Assembly (NCBI GenBank): GCA_946480685.1
Contig: CAMLLI010000165.1
Coordinates: 1-7,882 of the forward strand
Direction: 5' to 3'
Source of the DNA: an uncultured Flammeovirgaceae bacterium
GTDB lineage: Bacteria > Bacteroidota > Bacteroidia > Cytophagales > Cyclobacteriaceae
DNA: 7,882 nucleotides
This document shows, in pieces, positions 6,349 to 7,882 of this stretch. A program made the position numbers and the translations under genes. Within the stretch, counting starts at the first letter, position 1. The number at the start of each line of letters is the position of its first letter. The notes below the pieces were generated by a model, which was given only the letters and a program-made list of their open reading frames with translations, made no database searches and had not been told where the DNA came from.

Positions 6349-7362
6349 CTATCTTCTCTCGGGTTTATAGTGCGACTCTTTAAAGAGTTGCTGTGCATTG
6401 GCCGTGTTCATAAGCTGAGGCAGTGTTACATCCGGATGCGACTCCATATATTTATTCACGATGCGCCAGCCTACCCATTGTCCTATTCGTCCCGGACACT
6501 TTTCACCAACTTGGATCGTAACGGGGCGCTCGCCCAGGTAATCTTTTTTTACAACGTGACTTGTTGCAAACAACACGTTACTCTCTATGAAGCGCGCCCA
6601 GATCAAATCTTCATTCGCGCGCGAGCCTCTTATTTCTTCAGGAGTATACCATATCAATGTACTGTCGGGTGTACAGGGCAGCATGTGCTTGGCAAAGTAA
6701 AATGCTTTGCCATACGCTACCATATCAGCCAGCACCGTTTTATCCTTCATATCGGTTCTGTTGAACTTGCCATCTATACCATAGATAAGCATAGCCGATG
6801 GAAGGATATCATCGGGATCGTACTTCCGTAATATATAGTTATATACATTCTTCGGGCGATACTTGGCGCCTCGGCCCAAATAAAAATCAAGACTTACAAT
6901 AATGAGCGAGTCTGTTACGAGCATATCCGTATCAAGGCCGGTAATTATAGTTTGGATACGCGGGGGCGTAAAGTCAGGATAATAATATTTTACATTGGAG
7001 AACGCTGCTTCAAACTCAGCTTTCAATCCGGAGCCGTCACCAAATACACGTTTTGTTTCAGACAATAATGTATCGAAGTGGGGGTTGTTAAATCGGCCGT
7101 ATAGCTCATCAAGAAAAACAGAGTCGCCCGGGTATTCGGTTCTTCTGAACATATAGTCGCGGATCAGCGGTTGCTTTGTAAAGAACGCTACCAGGGCATC
7201 TTTACTTTTTATATTCACGATGGAGTCCTGAAGCTGCTCGAGTGTTACCGTTACTTTACTGCCGGATATTTCCGGTTTAAAGACACATTCGTCCTGCTCA
7301 TCCTTTGTACAACCGGCTGCCACGAGTATAAGCAATACAGCAGCGAGCAATGATCTGTTCAT
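6349..7362 (-). CDS. gldB: Gliding motility lipoprotein GldB
   Basis: The 337-residue product starts with a lipoprotein signal peptide; the lipobox ends AAG before Cys18. The body matches my knowledge of the GldB family: a central YYYPDFTPPRIQTIITG block (126-142), LDFYLGRGAKYRP (158-170), an ADMVAYGKAFYF helix (212-223), NEDLIWARFIESNVLF (250-265), a PGRIGQWVGWRIV block (290-302) and a C-terminal LFKESHYKPE (327-336). GldB is a membrane lipoprotein needed for gliding in Flavobacterium johnsoniae, but homologues also occur in non-gliding Bacteroidota and its biochemical job is unknown. No HExxH metal site is visible. The residues after Cys18 (TKDEQDE) resemble a surface export signal. In Flavobacterium gldC follows gldB; here tpiA follows instead. 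Upstream, only a poor -7 match (GATCTTCG, 7393 to 7386) is seen in the 72-base gap. The start ATG 7360-7362 is fixed by the signal peptide. Confidence 0.88.
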   Translation of the reverse strand: MNRSLLAAVLLILVAAGCTKDEQDECVFKPEISGSKVTVTLEQLQDSIVNIKSKDALVAFFTKQPLIRDYMFRRTEYPGDSVFLDELYGRFNNPHFDTLLSETKRVFGDGSGLKAEFEAAFSNVKYYYPDFTPPRIQTIITGLDTDMLVTDSLIIVSLDFYLGRGAKYRPKNVYNYILRKYDPDDILPSAMLIYGIDGKFNRTDMKDKTVLADMVAYGKAFYFAKHMLPCTPDSTLIWYTPEEIRGSRANEDLIWARFIESNVLFATSHVVKKDYLGERPVTIQVGEKCPGRIGQWVGWRIVNKYMESHPDVTLPQLMNTANAQQLFKESHYKPERR

Positions 7363-7434
7363 GTGTTTACGTTCTTAATTTGCTGCGAAGATCGAATTTT
7401 TTACAACATGAAGAACAACGGGTAAGCTTTCGCT

Positions 7435-7882
7435 TTATTTCGCATCAAACGTTAATACATCGGCAGGAGTACTTTTGGTAAGACGAAGGCTCTTTACCTT
7501 ACCGAGCACCGTTACGTGCACCAGGTTCGATTGATCCTCATGCGTTTCCATAATGATGTTGTTCATCACCTGGATCGCCTTCCATTTTTTAACGTTGCTC
7601 ACTTCAATGAAAAAAATAAAGGCTTCTCCTTCTTTCTCGTGACCGAGGTATTTTATCTTCTGTGCTTTTTTATCGAGCGCTATTTTCAAATGTTCTTCCA
7701 GGTAAGGCGTCATGATCTGATCCAGGGTAACGCCTTTTGGCTCCGTGATATCAAGCTCGGGTTGATTCAGTCTGTTGCGCATGGTTAGTTCGAGGTCGTC
7801 AATAAACACACGCATCATAATCTCCAGCGCTTTGTCCTTTTCATCGTACTCTATTTCAGTTACTGAAACGTGAAGCGGGTGC
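7435..7882 (-). CDS. DUF6702 family protein, 5' end beyond the window
   Basis: The frame ending at TAA 7435 is open to the right edge (149 codons including the stop), so the gene is cut at its 5' end. An internal ATG at 7818 would give 127 residues, but the 21 codons before it read on without a stop as HPLHVSVTEIEYDEKDKALE, which is the usual beginning of the mature DUF6702 domain, so that ATG is not the true start. Family proteins normally carry a signal peptide just before this His-Pro; here it would lie outside the window. The visible part reads RVFIDDLE near the start, then a middle helix (about YLEEHLKIALDKKAQ), then beta strands such as EAFIFFIEVSNV and a tail rich in strand residues. 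No catalytic motif is seen. The function is unknown; a small exported protein is likely from the family. It ends 72 bases before gldB, so the two could share a transcript. Confidence 0.8.
   Translation of the reverse strand, partial: HPLHVSVTEIEYDEKDKALEIMMRVFIDDLELTMRNRLNQPELDITEPKGVTLDQIMTPYLEEHLKIALDKKAQKIKYLGHEKEGEAFIFFIEVSNVKKWKAIQVMNNIIMETHEDQSNLVHVTVLGKVKSLRLTKSTPADVLTFDAK

Noticed and set aside
6370..6831. A plus-strand open frame of 153 codons
   Set aside because: It is antisense to the conserved C-terminal half of gldB and looks like a shadow frame.
7386..7419. Possible promoter for gldB (GTTG, 22 bases, GATCTTCG)
   Set aside because: The -7 box matches only four of the six defined positions and the spacing is off; support is too thin to list as a feature.
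7424..7435. Hairpin AAGC-GAAA-GCTT at the end of the DUF6702 gene
   Set aside because: It has a four-pair stem overlapping the stop codon and no T-run follows, so it is not a credible terminator.
7435..7818. Start of the DUF6702 gene at ATG 7818
   Set aside because: The frame continues upstream with the conserved HPLHVSVTEI segment, so this ATG is internal and the real start lies outside the window.

Overview
The window looks like an ordinary stretch of chromosome from a member of the phylum Bacteroidota, most likely a Cytophagales-type organism. The lineage call rests on four things. There is a GldB-type lipoprotein. There are DUF6089 and DUF6702 proteins, families I know only from this phylum. 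No start codon has a Shine-Dalgarno sequence. The promoter candidates fit the Bacteroidota sigma-ABfr pattern (TTTG, about 19 bases, TAnnTTTG). The order level is inference. No mobile element, CRISPR array, RNA gene or codon-usage island is visible, and no intergenic gap exceeds about 130 bases.

All nine genes lie on the minus strand, so transcription runs from high to low coordinates. In that order they are: a DUF6702 family protein whose 5' end lies beyond the right edge (7435-7882); the lipoprotein GldB (6349-7362); triose-phosphate isomerase TpiA (5493-6254); ribosomal protein L11 methyltransferase PrmA (4647-5477); NAD kinase (3642-4517); two tandem paralogous DUF6089 outer-membrane beta-barrel proteins (2533-3603 and 1847-2536); the isoprenyl transferase UppS (1036-1788); and the N-terminal part of the outer-membrane assembly protein BamA, which runs off the left edge (1-1036). 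BamA and the true 5' part of the DUF6702 gene are easy to miss because both are cut by the window.

The left half is an envelope-biogenesis block. The two DUF6089 genes overlap by four bases (ATGA), and uppS and bamA overlap by one base (TGATG), so translational coupling is likely. The order NAD kinase, DUF6089/PorG-like, uppS, bamA is a recurrent Bacteroidota arrangement. In Porphyromonas gingivalis the beta-barrel next to uppS and the Omp85 gene is PorG, a component of the type IX secretion system, so one of the two barrels here may have that job. The right half is mostly housekeeping: tpiA and prmA form a likely two-gene unit, closed by a candidate terminator that abuts the NAD kinase promoter.

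I found no undescribed system. The points most worth a second look are the tandem pair of PorG-like barrels (one with a basic periplasmic arm and large inserted loops), a promoter box placed so close to the GTG start of uppS that its mRNA may be nearly leaderless, a surface-export-like signal after the GldB lipobox, and a terminator whose T-run doubles as the -33 box of the next promoter.
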